From positions 1 through 64,000 of the forward strand of contig NZ_JQAR01000009.1 in NCBI RefSeq assembly GCF_001437155.1: a DNA stretch of 64,000 nucleotides, written 5' to 3'. The notes under the pieces are model-generated. The model was not told where the DNA came from and searched no databases. It saw only the letters and a list, made by a program, of their open reading frames with translations. Shown piece after piece: positions 27,008 through 36,638 of this stretch (positions within the stretch are counted from its first letter, which is position 1; every line of letters begins with the position of its first letter). The stretch is from Liquorilactobacillus mali. GTDB lineage: Bacteria; Bacillota; Bacilli; Lactobacillales; Lactobacillaceae. A program made the translations under genes and the position numbers.

Positions 27008-29011
27008 ATGTTTGATGAACAAGATAAATTGTGTGTAAATGCAATTCGTATGTTGAGCATTGATACAATTGAAAAAGCAAATTCTGGTCATCCGGGTTTG
27101 CCAATGGGTGCTGCACCAATGGCGTACGTTTTGTGGTCACGACATTTGAAGATTTATCCCAAGAAGTCTAAATGGTTTGATCGTGATCGTTTTGTTTTAT
27201 CAGCAGGTCATGGATCTGCGATGTTGTACAGTTTGTTGCATTTGGCAGGGTACCAAGTTTCTTTAAATGATTTAAAACAATTTCGTCAAGAGGATAGTTT
27301 GACACCTGGTCATCCTGAATTTGGTAAAACTGATGGGGTTGAAGCGACGACTGGGCCACTTGGGCAAGGCCTAGGTATGGCAGTTGGTATGGCAATGGCT
27401 GAGAAACATCTTGCAGCTATTTACAATAAACCAGATAAAGAAATAGTTGACCATTATACTTACAGTTTAGTGGGAGATGGAGATTTAATGGAGGGAATTT
27501 CTCATGAAGCGGCTAGTTTAGCTGGTCATTTGAAACTTGGCAAATTAATTGTGCTTTATGACTCAAATGATATTTCATTAGATGGTCCCACCAAAATGTC
27601 TTTTGATGATAATGCGAAAAAAAGATTTGAAGGATATGGTTGGGAATATATTCGTGTAGAAGATGGAAATAATTTAAAAGAAATTGATAGCGCTTTAAAA
27701 ATGGCTAAGAAAGATATTCAAAGGCCAACAATTATTGAAGTAAAAACAGTAATAGGATATGGTTCGCCTGATCAAGGAACAAACAAAGTACATGGAGCAC
27801 CATTAGGAAAAGAAAATGTTGCAATTACGCGTAAGTCCTATGATTGGAATTATCAGCCTTTTGAAATCCCGGATGAAGTTTATGAGCGATTCCATAAATT
27901 AATAAATGAAACTGGGAAGAAATCTTATGAGAACTGGGAAGAAAGGCTCAAGGATTACGAGGATAAGTATCCTAGTCTGGCATATCAATTTAAAGATGGT
28001 CTAACAAATAAGGTCGACTTCAACTGGATAAAGGAAGTTGCGGATTATCATGAAGGAAGTTCTGCAGAAGCAAGTAGAATCACTGGTCATAAAGTAATCT
28101 CGGCGATTTCTAAGTTCAATCCTACTTTCTGGGGAGGATCTGCGGATCTCTTCTCATCAAACAAAACAAATGCTGCAGATACAAAAGCGTTTGAACCAAG
28201 TAATCCTAAGGAGCGAAATATTTGGTTTGGTGTGCGTGAATTTGGTCAGGCTGCTGCAATTAACGGAATCGCTTTGCATGGTGGTACGCGAACTTATGGC
28301 AGCACATTCTTTGTATTTTCTGATTATTTACGAGGCGCTTTGAGATTGTCTGCGTTACAGCATTTACCAGTAACTTATGTCTTCACTCATGACTCAATTG
28401 CTGTAGGTGAAGATGGACCAACTCATGAACCAATTGAGCAATTAATGAGTTTGAGAGCTATGCCAAATGTAAATGTTATCCGTCCTGCTGATGCTAATGA
28501 AGTAATTGCTGCGTGGAGAATTGCCTTAAATGCTGATAGAATACCTACAGTTTTGGTTTTGACTCGTCAAGGATTACCTGTACTTCCTAAGACAGACAAA
28601 TTAGCCGATGAGGGTGTAAAGCATGGAGCATATGTTTTATTACCAGCACAAAAGGATGTACCTGATGGAATTTTAATTGCAACTGGATCCGAGGTGAGTC
28701 TTGCTCAAGAAGCTCAAAAGCAATTGTTGAGTGATGGAATTGATGTTTCTGTGGTTTCAATGCCTTCGTTTGAGTTATTTGAAGCACAGGGGAGTGAGTA
28801 CAAAGAAAAAATTTTGCCAAATAGTGTTTCAAATAGAATGTCAATTGAAATGGGAGCCACATTAGGTTGGGAACGTTATGTTGGTAGAGATGGAGTAGCA
28901 ATTGGAATTGATAAATTTGGAGCTAGTGGTAATGGCCCATTAATTACTAAACACTATGGTTTTAATGTTGAAAATATTGTTACACAGTATAAGAAAGCAT
29001 TTATTAAATAA
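27008..29011 (+). CDS. tkt: Transketolase
   Basis: TPP-dependent enzyme of the non-oxidative pentose phosphate pathway; transfers two-carbon units between xylulose 5-P and ribose 5-P or erythrose 4-P. 667 residues, normal length. N-terminal [22 protein letters not shown] motif [10 protein letters not shown]...N, and the pyrimidine-domain [16 protein letters not shown] are intact. GAGGAGG before ATG 27008. With tal, rpe and rpiB it completes the non-oxidative pathway next to the PTS genes. Distinct from phosphoketolase, so pentose carbon would enter glycolysis rather than yield acetate directly. Confidence 0.96.
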   Translation: MFDEQDKLCVNAIRMLSIDTIEKANSGHPGLPMGAAPMAYVLWSRHLKIYPKKSKWFDRDRFVLSAGHGSAMLYSLLHLAGYQVSLNDLKQFRQEDSLTPGHPEFGKTDGVEATTGPLGQGLGMAVGMAMAEKHLAAIYNKPDKEIVDHYTYSLVGDGDLMEGISHEAASLAGHLKLGKLIVLYDSNDISLDGPTKMSFDDNAKKRFEGYGWEYIRVEDGNNLKEIDSALKMAKKDIQRPTIIEVKTVIGYGSPDQGTNKVHGAPLGKENVAITRKSYDWNYQPFEIPDEVYERFHKLINETGKKSYENWEERLKDYEDKYPSLAYQFKDGLTNKVDFNWIKEVADYHEGSSAEASRITGHKVISAISKFNPTFWGGSADLFSSNKTNAADTKAFEPSNPKERNIWFGVREFGQAAAINGIALHGGTRTYGSTFFVFSDYLRGALRLSALQHLPVTYVFTHDSIAVGEDGPTHEPIEQLMSLRAMPNVNVIRPADANEVIAAWRIALNADRIPTVLVLTRQGLPVLPKTDKLADEGVKHGAYVLLPAQKDVPDGILIATGSEVSLAQEAQKQLLSDGIDVSVVSMPSFELFEAQGSEYKEKILPNSVSNRMSIEMGATLGWERYVGRDGVAIGIDKFGASGNGPLITKHYGFNVENIVTQYKKAFIK

Positions 29012-29026
29012 ATGGAGGCTTTATAA

Positions 29027-29749
29027 ATGGTAAATGATAAATTAAATTTTAAGATCGAAGTTTATTCTGATGGAGCAGATATTAAAGATATGCGTGATGT
29101 TGCTGAGAATGATTTTATTACTGGTTTCACAACGAACCCTTCTTTGATGAAACAAGCTGGTGTCAAGAACTATCTAACTTTTGCAAAAGAAGTTGTCAAG
29201 GAATTTCCTGATTATTCGATCTCTTTTGAAGTATTTAGCAATGATCACGATACAATGTTGAAAGAAGCTGAATTATTGCATGCTTTAGGAGAAAATGTTT
29301 ATGTAAAGATTCCTAGTATTACAACTGAAGGAAAAAGTACAGCACCAATTATTAAATATTTGTCTGAAAAAGGAGTTTCTATTAATGTAACTGCAATTGC
29401 AACAATCGATCAAGTTAAGACTGCAGTAGCATCATTTTCAGCAGGAACGGAGAACATTGTTTCAATTTTTGTTGGTCGTTTGGCTGATACCGGAGCAGAT
29501 CCTACAGAATTTGTTAAAGAGAGTGTAGCTATAACAAAAGATCATCCAGAAGCACAACTATTATGGGCAAGTACACGTGAGGTATTAAATATCTTCCAAG
29601 CACAAGAACTGGGTGTTGATATCATTACTGTACCACCAACAATAATTAAGAAGTTAAGTAGTGTTGGCAAGTCAGCAGAAAAAGTATCACTTGATACAGT
29701 TTTGGGATTTGAAAAAGATATTAAGGCTTCAGGTTTAAAGATTCTTTAA
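29027..29749 (+). CDS. tal: Transaldolase (short type)
   Basis: 240-residue class I aldolase-type TIM barrel of the transaldolase/FSA family; transfers dihydroxyacetone between sugar phosphates. The Schiff-base lysine is K94 in VYVKIPS; ASTREVLN and TVPPTIIKKL are also characteristic. The short form is like the TalC/transaldolase of lactobacilli rather than the 310-330-residue TalB. Starts 15 bases after tkt (AATGGAGG ribosome site), terminated at 29762. Fructose-6-phosphate aldolase activity cannot be excluded. Confidence 0.88.
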   Translation: MVNDKLNFKIEVYSDGADIKDMRDVAENDFITGFTTNPSLMKQAGVKNYLTFAKEVVKEFPDYSISFEVFSNDHDTMLKEAELLHALGENVYVKIPSITTEGKSTAPIIKYLSEKGVSINVTAIATIDQVKTAVASFSAGTENIVSIFVGRLADTGADPTEFVKESVAITKDHPEAQLLWASTREVLNIFQAQELGVDIITVPPTIIKKLSSVGKSAEKVSLDTVLGFEKDIKASGLKIL

Positions 29750-29761
29750 TAAATTTGAATT

Positions 29762-29798
29762 AGTCTAAATAGTTAAATTTTACTATTTAGGCTTTTTT
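29762..29798 (+). terminator. Intrinsic terminator after tal
   Basis: AGTCTAAATAGT (29762-29773) pairs with ACTATTTAGGCT (29782-29793), a 12-bp stem with one G-U pair, then T6. It divides the operon: rpe-rpiB must rely on readthrough or a separate promoter. Confidence 0.88.
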
Positions 29799-29820
29799 GG
29801 TCAGGAAGGGATGAAAAATT

Positions 29821-30468
29821 TTGATTATCGAACCATCGCTATTAAGTGCTAATTTAATGAATGTAAAACATGATTTAAATAAGTTATCGCAAGATCGAAT
29901 TGAACGGGTCCATATTGATATTATGGATGGTAACTTTGTACCAAATTTAGCTTTTACACCAGAATTTGTTAAACGGTTAAATGAGACAACAAGTTTTTTC
30001 TTGGATTGTCATCTAATGGTCGAAAATCCTGAAAAGTGGGTAGATCATTTTGAAAAAAGCGGTGCGGATTTAATAACAATTCATGTAGAGAGTACACCTC
30101 ATATTCATCGGGTATTGCAACAAATTAAAGAGACAGGGAAAAAAGTTGGTATTGCAGTTAATCCAGGAACAACTCTTCAATCTATAGCATGGCTATTTCC
30201 ACTAGTTGATCAAGTCTTAATAATGACGGTTAATCCAGGCTTTGGAGGCCAAAAATTTATTTTTGAAATGGTTGGCAAAATTAAAGAACTCAACAAATTG
30301 AAGAAACACTTCAATTATAAGTTTGATATTGAGGTGGATGGGGGAATTAATGTTAAAACCGGCAGGTTATGTTTAGACGCGGGAGCAAATATATTAGTTG
30401 CGGGTTCATACGTATTTTCTGGAGAAAGTATTTCAGAACAAATTAATAATTTAAGACAACTAGTCTAA
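29821..30468 (+). CDS. rpe: Ribulose-phosphate 3-epimerase
   Basis: 215-residue TIM-barrel enzyme interconverting ribulose 5-P and xylulose 5-P. Motifs: PSLLSAN, VHIDIMDGNFVPN with H31 and D33, DCHLMV with H64, MTVNPGFGGQKF, EVDGGIN and AGSYVF, the Rpe-type set. TTG start at 29821 with GGAAGGG upstream. Second epimerase of this cluster, but of true Rpe type, unlike the AlsE-like gene at 26161. Eighteen bases before rpiB. Confidence 0.93.
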   Translation: MIIEPSLLSANLMNVKHDLNKLSQDRIERVHIDIMDGNFVPNLAFTPEFVKRLNETTSFFLDCHLMVENPEKWVDHFEKSGADLITIHVESTPHIHRVLQQIKETGKKVGIAVNPGTTLQSIAWLFPLVDQVLIMTVNPGFGGQKFIFEMVGKIKELNKLKKHFNYKFDIEVDGGINVKTGRLCLDAGANILVAGSYVFSGESISEQINNLRQLV

Positions 30469-30485
30469 CAAAGGGGGGTTGTATT

Positions 30486-30965
30486 TTGAAAAAAATTGTT
30501 TTTGGTTCGGATCATGCAGGCTTTTCATTAAAGGAAGAATTAATTCCCTACGTCAAAAGTCTTGAATATCAAGTGATAGATTTAGGAACTTTTTCAAAAG
30601 AAAGTACTGATTATCCAATTTATGGCAAGAAGGTTGGTGAAATTGTGGCCAATGCCGAGGCCGATCTGGGTATTGTAATTTGTGGGACTGGTATTGGAAT
30701 ATCAATTGCTGCTAATAAAATACCAGGAGTTCGAGCAGCCTGCGTAACTAACTTATATGGAGCGGAATATTCAAAAAAGCACAATAATGCGAATGTTTTA
30801 GCACTAGGTGCCAGAATGCTAAATATAACACAGGCAAAAGAAATTGTTAATAAATGGTTACAAACTGACTTTGAAAGCGGAAGACATCAAAGAAGGATTG
30901 ATGAGATTTCTGCTCTTGATGAGAGAGATGTAGAAAAGTTTGAAAGAATTTCAGGAAACAGATAA
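30486..30965 (+). CDS. rpiB: Ribose-5-phosphate isomerase B
   Basis: 159-residue RpiB/LacA-family isomerase interconverting ribose 5-P and ribulose 5-P; E. coli RpiB also isomerises allose 6-P to allulose 6-P. Motifs FGSDHAGFSLKEEL (N-terminus), ICGTGIGISIAANK with C66, and VTNLYGAEYSKKHNNANVLALG. About ten residues longer than usual at the C-terminus. Start is TTG 30486 with AAAGGGGGG upstream. Terminated at 31101 after a non-coding 130 bases. Confidence 0.92.
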   Translation: MKKIVFGSDHAGFSLKEELIPYVKSLEYQVIDLGTFSKESTDYPIYGKKVGEIVANAEADLGIVICGTGIGISIAANKIPGVRAACVTNLYGAEYSKKHNNANVLALGARMLNITQAKEIVNKWLQTDFESGRHQRRIDEISALDERDVEKFERISGNR

Positions 30966-31100
30966 ATATATGATTTATATTTCTTAGATTATCTAATTCT
31001 GAAGTTACAGTGAATAAATTCTTTTACTACGGGTTAAATAGAGGCTAAATTAATAGTTTGTGTGTAGATAAAAATTATTAGAAAAACAGATCTCTTAAAT

Positions 31101-31142
31101 AAAAAATGAGATGAATTTGGATATTCATCTCATTTTTTATTT
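31101..31142 (+). terminator. Intrinsic terminator of rpe-rpiB
   Basis: AAATGAGATGAAT (31104-31116) pairs perfectly with ATTCATCTCATTT (31122-31134), loop of 5 bases, then T-rich tail. Flanking A and T runs make it look bidirectional. Confidence 0.9.
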
Positions 31143-31382
31143 TGATTTGTAGTTTCTGCAAATTAAGTGCTTTTGCTCTCAAAGTGAGTTAATAAATTTT
31201 GAATTGATATTTAAATATATACTTAATCATAATAATTATCTTAATTAATGAAATTCAGCTTTAGTAAGTTTGCTATAAGCTCCTCCGAATGATTGTAAGA
31301 CATACTAAAAAATGTTGTAGATACAAGTATATATATAAAGGAACATATATATCTAGTTTAGTTTTGTTTAGTAAATAAATGC

Positions 31383-31411
31383 TTGACATAAAACAAAATT
31401 AGTATTAAATT
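31383..31411 (+). promoter_or_regulatory. Promoter of the MFS transporter pseudogene
   Basis: Consensus TTGACA (31383-31388), 17-base spacer, TAAATT (31406-31411). The start of transcription would lie about 31418, just before the cre site. Confidence 0.65.
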
Positions 31412-31422
31412 AAAAACGTTTA

Positions 31423-31437
31423 AAGAAGCGCTTTCAG
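31423..31437 (-). promoter_or_regulatory. CcpA binding site (cre) before the MFS pseudogene
   Basis: On the minus strand CTGAAAGCGCTTCTT matches the cre core TGAAAGCGCT with two mismatches at the edges. Placed directly downstream of the promoter, a position typical of catabolite repression. Confidence 0.6.
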
Positions 31438-31577
31438 AACGTGCATTCAGAAACCATTATTTAGCCAAATAAAAGATTAGTGTCAAAATATAAACTACTT
31501 TTAGTGTATGATTTTTTATCTTCTTATATATACTGTACGAATATTAAATTATTTTTTTTAAGAAAGGGTGGTAAAAA

Positions 31578-32843
31578 ATGCAAAATGGAAATAAGACTTT
31601 AGAGAAAAATGATAAGGTAGTAATACCTTTGATACGCTTATTGCCTGCTCTTGCTATAGGGCCTGCAACATGGCTTGGTGCCTATATTGTAGCTAATTCA
31701 ATTTTTATTCCTGCAATGTTACAAAAATTAGACGGTACAAATAAAGTGAATTTAGTAGCTCTTTTTTCCACATGTGCGATGATTTTATGTGCAATATCTA
31801 ATATGGTTGCTGGATATTTATCTGATCGTACTAGGAGTCACTTTGGTGCAAGGACGCCATGGATTCTTGGAGGTTCTACGGTATTTGCAATTGGGATGTT
31901 TTTAGCTTCAGCATCTACTAGCGTCTTATGGCTGTTTGTGATGTGGATGGTAACAGCAGTTGCGTTACAATTTATTGTGGCACCAATGGTTGCATGGATA
32001 GATTTCGCTGAAAAAAAATATCAAAGTACTGCTTCTAGTGCATATGGTGGTGTCGGAATGGCCTTTGGTAATAATGGCTTTTCAGTTATTGGGGCACTTT
32101 TTTAAGCACATCTTAAATTGGGATTTATAGTATTCGGACTAATTTGTTTTATAGGTTCTTTGATTGCATGCTTATTAGTCAGAGAACCTTCTAATGTTAA
32201 TCAAAGAAGCATAAATACAAGTAAAAATAAAGTAGGCTTTAAAGAATTTATTATGAATATTTTTCCTAGTTGGGAAAAGGGAAGAAATTATTATTTAACA
32301 CTCATAGGTAAAATGTTCTTGGGTATTGGTAACTTTTTAATTGGTTCATATCTTTTATATATTTTAGAAGACTTTTTCCATCAAGGAACTAGAGACGCGT
32401 CGTCGTCAATTCAACTTATTAATATGATAATGTTTATTTTTGCCTTAGTTCTAGGACTTTTTGCAGGTCCTATTTCTGATAAATTTAGATTAGTAAAGTT
32501 ACCAGTGGCATTTTCTGCTGTTTTTGTTGGCCTTGGAGCTTTGAGTATTATCATACTTCAAAATGAAATTGGTCTAATACTTTATGCCGTATTTGCAGGT
32601 TTTGGAATGGGATTATGGAACTCGTTAGATAATAGTTTAAATTTAATAGTATTACCAGACAAACAGCGTGTGGCTTTTTTCTTGGGAGTTTATAATCTTG
32701 CAAATTCATTACCCCAAGCGATTGCCCCAATTCTTGCAGCAATTCTTATTCCGATAAGTGGATATCCAGCGGTATTTATTGGTGCTTTTGTATTTGCAGC
32801 TCTAGGAGGCATAACTATTTTGTTCGTTAAAAGTGTAAGATAA
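31578..32843 (+). pseudogene. MFS/GPH-type sugar transporter broken by an in-frame stop
   Basis: An approximately 421-residue polytopic transporter split by TAA at 32103-32105 (codon 176). The two parts are in the same frame: upstream ends GNNGFSVIGALF, downstream resumes AHLKLGFIVFGLICFIG, so one base substitution explains the break and there is no frameshift. The loop motif LSDRTRSHFGARTPWI after helix 3 is typical of sugar-transporting MFS/GPH proteins. TTG 32118 could in principle restart the second half but has no ribosome site. AAAGGGTGG precedes ATG 31578. Promoter and cre site are intact, so inactivation may be recent. Substrate unknown; it is next to the pentose phosphate genes. Confidence 0.85.
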
Positions 32844-33469
32844 AGTTTTTTCTAAACATGTTAAGAAACATGACTTCAAATAATCCCTCAATTTTCAGTA
32901 AATAAGTGTTTGAAATATTTAGTTATAAAAAATTAATTATACAATATAGAGAAAACCTTATTCACGAAAGAATGAGAAATCTGGAGTAGGTACGAAAGTA
33001 ACTTAATTGGGTCTATGGTCGGAAACTGATTTTAGATATAAAATCATACTGCACTTTTATTTTAAATAAGTAAAAATTAAAGTGCGGATTTTCTGAGCCG
33101 GTGATGGAGTTTATAAGATATATACTCCAAGAAATTGGTACTTGGTCTATTATTACACAATCTAAAAATTTATACTTTTTCATTGAATATGTTAGCTTAA
33201 TGAAACAAGGTATTTTTTACTGTAACTAAATTATTAGAGACATTCTTATAAAAAATTGTATTTTAAAGAGTGGAAAAAATGGGCAAAGACTTTAAAATGA
33301 TTATACTTATGCAATCTTTTTCTGGGGATACTACCTATTTTCACTTTTTATATTTTCAACTAAGATGGCAGATTTTTCGTTGTAAATAATGAATATGAAT
33401 AATTTGTAATTAAGAAAAAAATACTTTACAAGTCAGAAAAAGAATTTGATTCGTGAATCATGTTTATGT
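32844..33469 (+). other. Non-coding tail of the sugar island
   Basis: About 625 AT-rich bases with no convincing gene. There is an imperfect hairpin with GCACTTT/AAAGTGC arms at 33051-33084, a 41-codon open frame at 33104-33229 with no recognisable family, and a decayed hydrophobic fragment at 33279-33385. Looks like gene decay debris at the right edge of the accessory region. Confidence 0.5.
33279..33385 (+). pseudogene. Decayed N-terminal fragment of a membrane protein
   Basis: ATG 33279 encodes MGKDFK after a GAGTGG site; shifting frame at the AAAA run (33294-33297) gives NDYTYAIFFWGYYLF continuing SLFIFSTKMADFSL and a stop at 33383-33385. The combined peptide looks like the first helix of a transporter. 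Low confidence: too short to identify. Confidence 0.25.
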
Positions 33470-33515
33470 AGATAAATAAAAGACCAAATCAAAGTTTTAC
33501 CTTTGATCCAGTCTT
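33470..33515 (-). terminator. Intrinsic terminator of yitT (minus strand)
   Basis: Read on the minus strand, AAGACTGGATCAAAG pairs with CTTTGATTTGGTCTT (one G-U and one mismatch), then TTTTATTTATC. It lies 54 bases after the yitT stop. Its core closely resembles the plsY terminator at 53217. Confidence 0.8.
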
Positions 33516-33568
33516 AAAATATTTCTTATATTATTAATCCTAAGAGCTAATTGATAATGATCAGGCTC

Positions 33569-34456
33569 TTATTTTTTTAATTTAAAAATTCTTTTTTTCG
33601 GCACAGAGTAGCTGAAACCTTCGCCGAAAACTTCGCTTACTGTTAGAACAGAAACAAATGCTTTTTCATCATATTTAGCGACGATATGTTTTAAGGTCAT
33701 CAATTCACTTGGACTGACAACACAATATATTGCCTGTCTTGTTTCATTTGAATATGCACCTGTTGCTTGTAAATGGCTCACACCACGTTCCAAAACATCC
33801 ATAATATCCTTCGTAATCTTTTCATATTGATTGCTCATTATGATGACACCGCGTGCTGTATATGCACCTTCAAGGGTAAAGTTGACAATTTTTGAGAAGA
33901 CGTAAGATGCTAGCAGGGTGTACATCATTCTCCTGATATCAACGTAACTCAACGAAGCGGTTAGAACAATACAGTCAAGTATTAACAAGGTTCGTCCCAT
34001 TGCAACACCTTGTTTTTTCTCCAAAATCCGTGCAACAATATCTGCACCGCCCGTTGTGCCGCCAAACCGATAGACAATTCCTGAGCCAATCCCGCCAAGC
34101 ACACCAGCCAATATTCCGGCAATAAACAAATCATGGTGAATGTTAATTGAAAATGGCAGTCTTTGCCATAGCCAGATAAAGACTGAAAGTGAAAGAGTGC
34201 CATAAACCGTATAAATAAGTGCTTTTTTTCCTAGGTATTTGTAGCCGATGACTACTAAAGGTATATTAATTGCAAGTGTTGAAAAAGCGGGATCAATATG
34301 CAGCCAGTAGCGGGTAATGAGTGAAATACCTGTCACACCGCCTTCGGCCAAGTTGTTACTGATGTTGATCATCACAAAACCAAAAGCATACATTCCACAG
34401 CCAAAAGCAATCATAATAAAGTCAACCAAGCGAACTTTTGAATCAGTTGAATACAT
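33569..34456 (-). CDS. yitT: YitT family membrane protein (DUF161/DUF2179)
   Basis: 295-residue protein with five or six N-terminal membrane spans (about 10-190) and a C-terminal soluble DUF2179 ligand-binding-like domain (about 205-290: ARGVIIMSNQYEKITKDIMD, GVSHLQATGAYS). Motifs GGVTGISLI, FGGTTGGADIVARIL are diagnostic of the YitT family, which is abundant in Firmicutes and has no firmly assigned transport substrate. GGAGGG ribosome site before the ATG. Single minus-strand gene between the sugar island and dapB, with its own terminator. Confidence 0.93.
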   Translation of the reverse strand: MYSTDSKVRLVDFIMIAFGCGMYAFGFVMINISNNLAEGGVTGISLITRYWLHIDPAFSTLAINIPLVVIGYKYLGKKALIYTVYGTLSLSVFIWLWQRLPFSINIHHDLFIAGILAGVLGGIGSGIVYRFGGTTGGADIVARILEKKQGVAMGRTLLILDCIVLTASLSYVDIRRMMYTLLASYVFSKIVNFTLEGAYTARGVIIMSNQYEKITKDIMDVLERGVSHLQATGAYSNETRQAIYCVVSPSELMTLKHIVAKYDEKAFVSVLTVSEVFGEGFSYSVPKKRIFKLKK

Positions 34457-34626
34457 CTTTTTCCCTCCAAGAACTTAGTATCTTTTAAGAGCATAACATA
34501 ATTTTTGTCAAAATAGCTCTTCACTGAGCACTTGTTAAGCAGAATTTCATTATTCTTGCAGATGCAGGCAAAGCAACAATCTGTTAGAATAAATAGGAAT
34601 AAACAAAATTGAAGAGGATGATAAAT

Positions 34627-35415
34627 ATGGTTAAGATTTTAGTAGCTGGATTTAAAGGACGTATGGGCAACACAACTACAAAAATGGTTTTAGAGAATGC
34701 GGATTTTGAATTGACTGGTGTATATGATCCAAATGCATCTGAAAATAATCTCAATGAATTATCCGATTTTAAAGATGAGGATGTACCAGCTTATACTAAA
34801 TTAGCAGACATTGATGTGAATTCAATTGATGTTTGGATAGATTTCACATCGCCTGCCTCAGTGTTTGAAAATGCTAAATTTGCTTTCTTACACAATATCT
34901 CACCGGTTATCGGTACAACTGGTCTGACTAATGATCAAGTCGCTGAACTAAAAGAAATCGCAAAGAAAAATAAGGTTGGTGGATTAATTGCACCAAATTT
35001 TGGAATTTCTGCCGTTCTCTTGATGCAATTTGCACAACAAGCTGCTAAGTACTTTCCAGATGTAGAAATAATCGAGATGCATCACGATAAGAAGCTGGAT
35101 GCACCTAGTGGTACAGCATTAAATACTGCGAAATTAATTTCTGAAGTTCGTAAGCAAAAAATTCAAGGTAATCCTGAAGAAAAAGAGAGCCTAATTGGGG
35201 CACGTGGAGCTGATTATGAAGGAATGCGTATTCATAGTGTCCGTTTGCCAGGTTATGTTGCACATGAACAGGTATTATTTGGCGGAAAAGGTGAAGCTTT
35301 AACAATAAGACAAGATTCATTTGATCGTATCTCATTCATGTCAGGTGTTGCAGTAGCCGCGAAGAAGATAGGAGACTATGATGAATTGCTTGTAGGACTT
35401 GAGAATCTCCTATGA
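34627..35415 (+). CDS. dapB: 4-hydroxy-tetrahydrodipicolinate reductase
   Basis: NAD(P)H-dependent reductase of the diaminopimelate/lysine pathway, needed for peptidoglycan cross-links. 262 residues: Rossmann fold with GFKGRMG (residues 8-14), GTTGL, and the active-site [13 protein letters not shown]. Start ATG 34627 is preferred to 34609/34618 because AAGAGGA lies 9 bases upstream and the protein then starts MVKILVAG. No other lysine-pathway gene adjoins; the lone dapB before cca is usual in lactobacilli and Bacillus. Its stop overlaps cca by 4 bases (ATGA). Confidence 0.95.
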   Translation: MVKILVAGFKGRMGNTTTKMVLENADFELTGVYDPNASENNLNELSDFKDEDVPAYTKLADIDVNSIDVWIDFTSPASVFENAKFAFLHNISPVIGTTGLTNDQVAELKEIAKKNKVGGLIAPNFGISAVLLMQFAQQAAKYFPDVEIIEMHHDKKLDAPSGTALNTAKLISEVRKQKIQGNPEEKESLIGARGADYEGMRIHSVRLPGYVAHEQVLFGGKGEALTIRQDSFDRISFMSGVAVAAKKIGDYDELLVGLENLL

Positions 35416-36620
35416 AATTAATTAAGTTACCCCTTGAATTTCAAAAGGCTCGAATTATTCTTGAAAAAATTCGCAATGCTGGATTTGAAGCTTATTTTGT
35501 GGGGGGCAGTGTTCGTGATACTTTATTAGGTTTGCCATTGCATGATGTTGACATTGCTACAAGTGCCTATCCAGCTGAGATTAAGCAAATATTTAGAAAA
35601 ACGGTGGATACTGGTATTGAACACGGAACTGTGACAGTCCTTGACCACGGCGATGGTTATGAAGTGACTACTTTCAGAACTGAGTCGACCTATCAAGATT
35701 ACAGAAGACCTGATAGTGTTCAATTTGTTCGTTCACTTAAGGATGATCTTAAGCGCAGGGATTTAACTATCAATGCTTTGGCGCTCAGCCTTAATGGCGA
35801 GATTATTGACTTATTTGGTGGGCTTGAGGACTTGAAGAAAGGCCTAATAAAGGCTGTTGGAAATCCTAATGAAAGGTATCATGAAGATGCTTTGCGAATG
35901 ATGCGAACCGTTCGCTTTGCGAGTCAGCTTGATTTTGAAATTGAAACAACTACATTGGAAGCAGTTACCAATAATGCACACTTACTTGAGAAAATTGCAG
36001 TTGAGAGAATTAACGTTGAATGGACAAAGCTACTTTTGGGTAAGAATCCTAAAAAGGGTATAGTTGGATTCCTTGATACGAGACTTTTTGTTTATTGTCC
36101 ACTATTTAATACAATGGAACAAGTACTCAAGACTATGCTTTCACTTGAGCAATTACATTTTAGTGATGATGTTGCGGCCTGGACGCTTTTCTGTTATCTG
36201 GCACTGAATGACCATAAGCAGATAAGAAAGCTATTAAAAGCATGGAAATGTTCTAATGAGTTGATAGCAAATGTTCAAAGCTGTTTTTCAGCGCTTGAAC
36301 TGCTCAAAACTAACCAATTTAATGCATGGAATTTGTATACACTTGGATTGCCAGCATTTGAGACGGCTAATTTGGTTGCAAATATGCTAGGATTTGCAAG
36401 AGATATTGCAGCTATTCAGAGTAATTATGAATCTTTGCCAATTAAAAATAAAAAAGAATTAGCTGTTAACGGTGGAAATTTGATCAAGGATCTGCAGTTT
36501 ACTCCTGGACCATTGCTAGGCAAGGTTTTAACAGAGATTGAAAAACAAGTAGTGTGCGGTGAACTAAAAAATGAATTGCCTTCATTAGAAGAAGCAGCAC
36601 TAAAAATCAAGAATAATTGA
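35412..36620 (+). CDS. cca: CCA tRNA nucleotidyltransferase
   Basis: Adds or repairs the CCA end of tRNAs without a nucleic acid template. 402 residues, class II. Motifs: [14 protein letters not shown] (residues 26-39), HDVDIATSA with the metal-binding aspartates, [10 protein letters not shown] and the RxxRF-type FASQLDF block. ATG 35412 overlaps the dapB stop, implying translational coupling. Followed by the ABC-F gene 18 bases later. Confidence 0.96.
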   Translation: MKLIKLPLEFQKARIILEKIRNAGFEAYFVGGSVRDTLLGLPLHDVDIATSAYPAEIKQIFRKTVDTGIEHGTVTVLDHGDGYEVTTFRTESTYQDYRRPDSVQFVRSLKDDLKRRDLTINALALSLNGEIIDLFGGLEDLKKGLIKAVGNPNERYHEDALRMMRTVRFASQLDFEIETTTLEAVTNNAHLLEKIAVERINVEWTKLLLGKNPKKGIVGFLDTRLFVYCPLFNTMEQVLKTMLSLEQLHFSDDVAAWTLFCYLALNDHKQIRKLLKAWKCSNELIANVQSCFSALELLKTNQFNAWNLYTLGLPAFETANLVANMLGFARDIAAIQSNYESLPIKNKKELAVNGGNLIKDLQFTPGPLLGKVLTEIEKQVVCGELKNELPSLEEAALKIKNN

Positions 36621-36638
36621 TAGCGAAAGAGTGGGAAA

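Larger units (their letters stand above)
30966..31577 (+). other. Long AT-rich intergenic region between rpiB and the MFS pseudogene
   Basis: 612 bases without a plausible gene. It holds the rpiB terminator (31101-31142), a strong promoter (31383-31411) and a cre site (31423-31437). The stretch 31143-31380 is very AT-rich with ATATAT runs (31331-31351) and a TTTAGTTTTGTTTAGT direct repeat at 31356-31371; no operator can be assigned with confidence. Confidence 0.6.

Noticed and set aside
32118-32843. Second half of the MFS gene as a separate functional protein
   Set aside because: The only start (TTG 32118) has no ribosome site and begins within a membrane helix of the same fold.
33104-33229. 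41-codon open frame beginning MEFIRYILQ
   Set aside because: No recognisable family, AT-rich, weak start context; chance frame is likely.
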